In this document: in pieces, positions 19,319 to 19,731 of the stretch
Position numbering within the stretch: position 1 is the stretch's first letter
Layout: the number at the start of each line of letters is the position of its first letter
Program-made: the position numbers and the translations under genes
Origin: Deinococcus sp.
Lineage (GTDB): Bacteria; Deinococcota; Deinococci; Deinococcales; Deinococcaceae
DNA length: 19,731 nt
Assembly (NCBI GenBank): GCA_018260275.1
Contig: JAGLBK010000024.1
Coordinates: 1 to 19,731 of the forward strand
Direction: 5' to 3'
The notes under the pieces: generated by a model
Database searches by the model: none
Told to the model about the DNA's origin: nothing
What the model saw: the letters and a program-made list of their open reading frames with translations, nothing else

Positions 19319-19465
19319 TACGGAATTAAAAAAACCTGCACACATCACTACCTCTTTCCTTTTTGCCCTCGCCCCTTGTGGGAGAGGGAGGGAGCCGCAA
19401 AGCGGCGGAAGGGTGAGGGGGCGTGTGACCAGCACAGTATGTGTCTGAATCATTTTAATTCCGTA
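19319..19465. mobile_element. repeat element C, 147 bp with inverted ends, at the signal peptidase stop
   Basis: TACGGAATTAAAA at 19319-19331 is repeated in reverse at 19453-19465. Inside it, a further ACACAT pair matches near each end, so the imperfect ends extend to about 30 bases. The centre is the repeat core 19366-19422. The right end abuts the signal peptidase stop codon TAG directly. TA at both ends may be a target duplication. It is non-coding. Confidence 0.55.
19366..19422. repeat. dispersed repeat core, copy C (diverged form)
   Basis: CCCTCGCCCCTTGTGGG, a GAGGGAGGGAG run, CCGCAAAGCGG (a small hairpin) and AGGGTGAGGGG follow the same plan as copies A and B: C-tract, CTTG turn, G-tract, CGCAAAGCG, G-run. 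The similarity is architectural and only partial in bases. Such palindromic cores are widespread in Deinococcus genomes. Confidence 0.6.
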
Positions 19466-19731
19466 CTACTTGTTCAGCGCCGCGAACGCCTCGGGCCGGT
19501 TCAGCAGACGCCAGTTGAGCTTGTTCGGCCCGCTGACCGAGGCCACACTTTCCGTGGCGCAGTCGTATTTGGCGTTGGTTTTCCGCATGATGGGCCAGAT
19601 GACGGCGGCGGCTCGTCCGGCGATGTCGCGCAGGGGCACCGGGCCGAACATGCGCGAGTCCTCGCTGCCGTTGGCGGTGCGGTTGTCGCCCATCACGAAG
19701 TACTGTCCGGCGGGCACAGTGATTTCCTGCG
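19466..19731 (-). CDS. type I signal peptidase, C-terminal part (runs off the window)
   Basis: The last 88 or so codons of an S26 signal peptidase are visible. The frame is open to the window edge, so the N-terminal membrane segment and catalytic Ser and Lys are not in view. FVMGDNRTANGSEDSR is box E of the family, with the GDN and DSR residues that shape the active site, followed by the FGPVPLRDIAGRA strand. The enzyme cuts signal peptides from exported proteins at the outer face of the membrane. A GTG inside the frame (19717) is an internal Val, not a start. Its stop lies directly at the end of repeat element C. Confidence 0.9.
   Translation of the reverse strand, partial: QEITVPAGQYFVMGDNRTANGSEDSRMFGPVPLRDIAGRAAAVIWPIMRKTNAKYDCATESVASVSGPNKLNWRLLNRPEAFAALNK

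Overview
The window looks like chromosomal DNA from a Deinococcus or close relative. This is inferred from the sequence alone: GC-rich codon use, about ten genes whose start codon lies only 5-7 bases after a TANNNT-like -10 box (leaderless style, common in Deinococcus), a palindrome over the uvrB promoter that resembles the Deinococcus radiation/desiccation response motif, a System I (Ccm) cytochrome c maturation cluster, and several short repeats with inverted ends.

Layout. 1-446: the 5' part of a Uma2-family nuclease gene, cut by foreign DNA that may be the end of an insertion sequence. 507-3978: a hypothetical gene, uvrB (minus strand), and a divergent pair encoding a 123-aa protein and a small double zinc-ribbon protein. 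4000-5577: a hypothetical protein and an alpha/beta hydrolase. 5686-7636: a protein of the group usually named quinate 5-dehydrogenase, divergent from a broken nucleotidyltransferase-like gene. 7655-7851: repeat element A. 7934-9542: a gamma-class carbonic anhydrase followed in an operon by a 353-aa unknown. 9650-9846: repeat element B. 9974-12392: a YjgN/DUF898 membrane protein and an M48 metalloprotease. 12562-15011: ccmC-ccmD-ccmE-tlpA/ccmG-Rieske, tightly packed. 15061-15202: a 142-bp MITE-like element. 15243-16436: an M20 amidohydrolase. 16550-17647: ychF. 17783-19229: a small membrane protein and an LtrA-family protein. 19319-19465: repeat element C. 19466-19731: the C-terminal end of a type I signal peptidase, running off the window.

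How the genes work together. The clearest pathway is periplasmic cytochrome c and Rieske protein biogenesis. CcmC loads heme onto CcmE, CcmD supports that step, and the TlpA/CcmG thioredoxin keeps apocytochrome cysteines reduced. The downstream Rieske protein is a likely respiratory partner. The heme lyase gene ccmF, expected between ccmE and ccmG, is absent, and ccmA/ccmB do not lie upstream. uvrB is the DNA repair gene, and the palindrome suggests damage-responsive control. The rest is mostly housekeeping (ychF, signal peptidase, gamma-CA) plus lineage-specific hypotheticals. No rRNA, tRNA, CRISPR array or intact transposase was seen.
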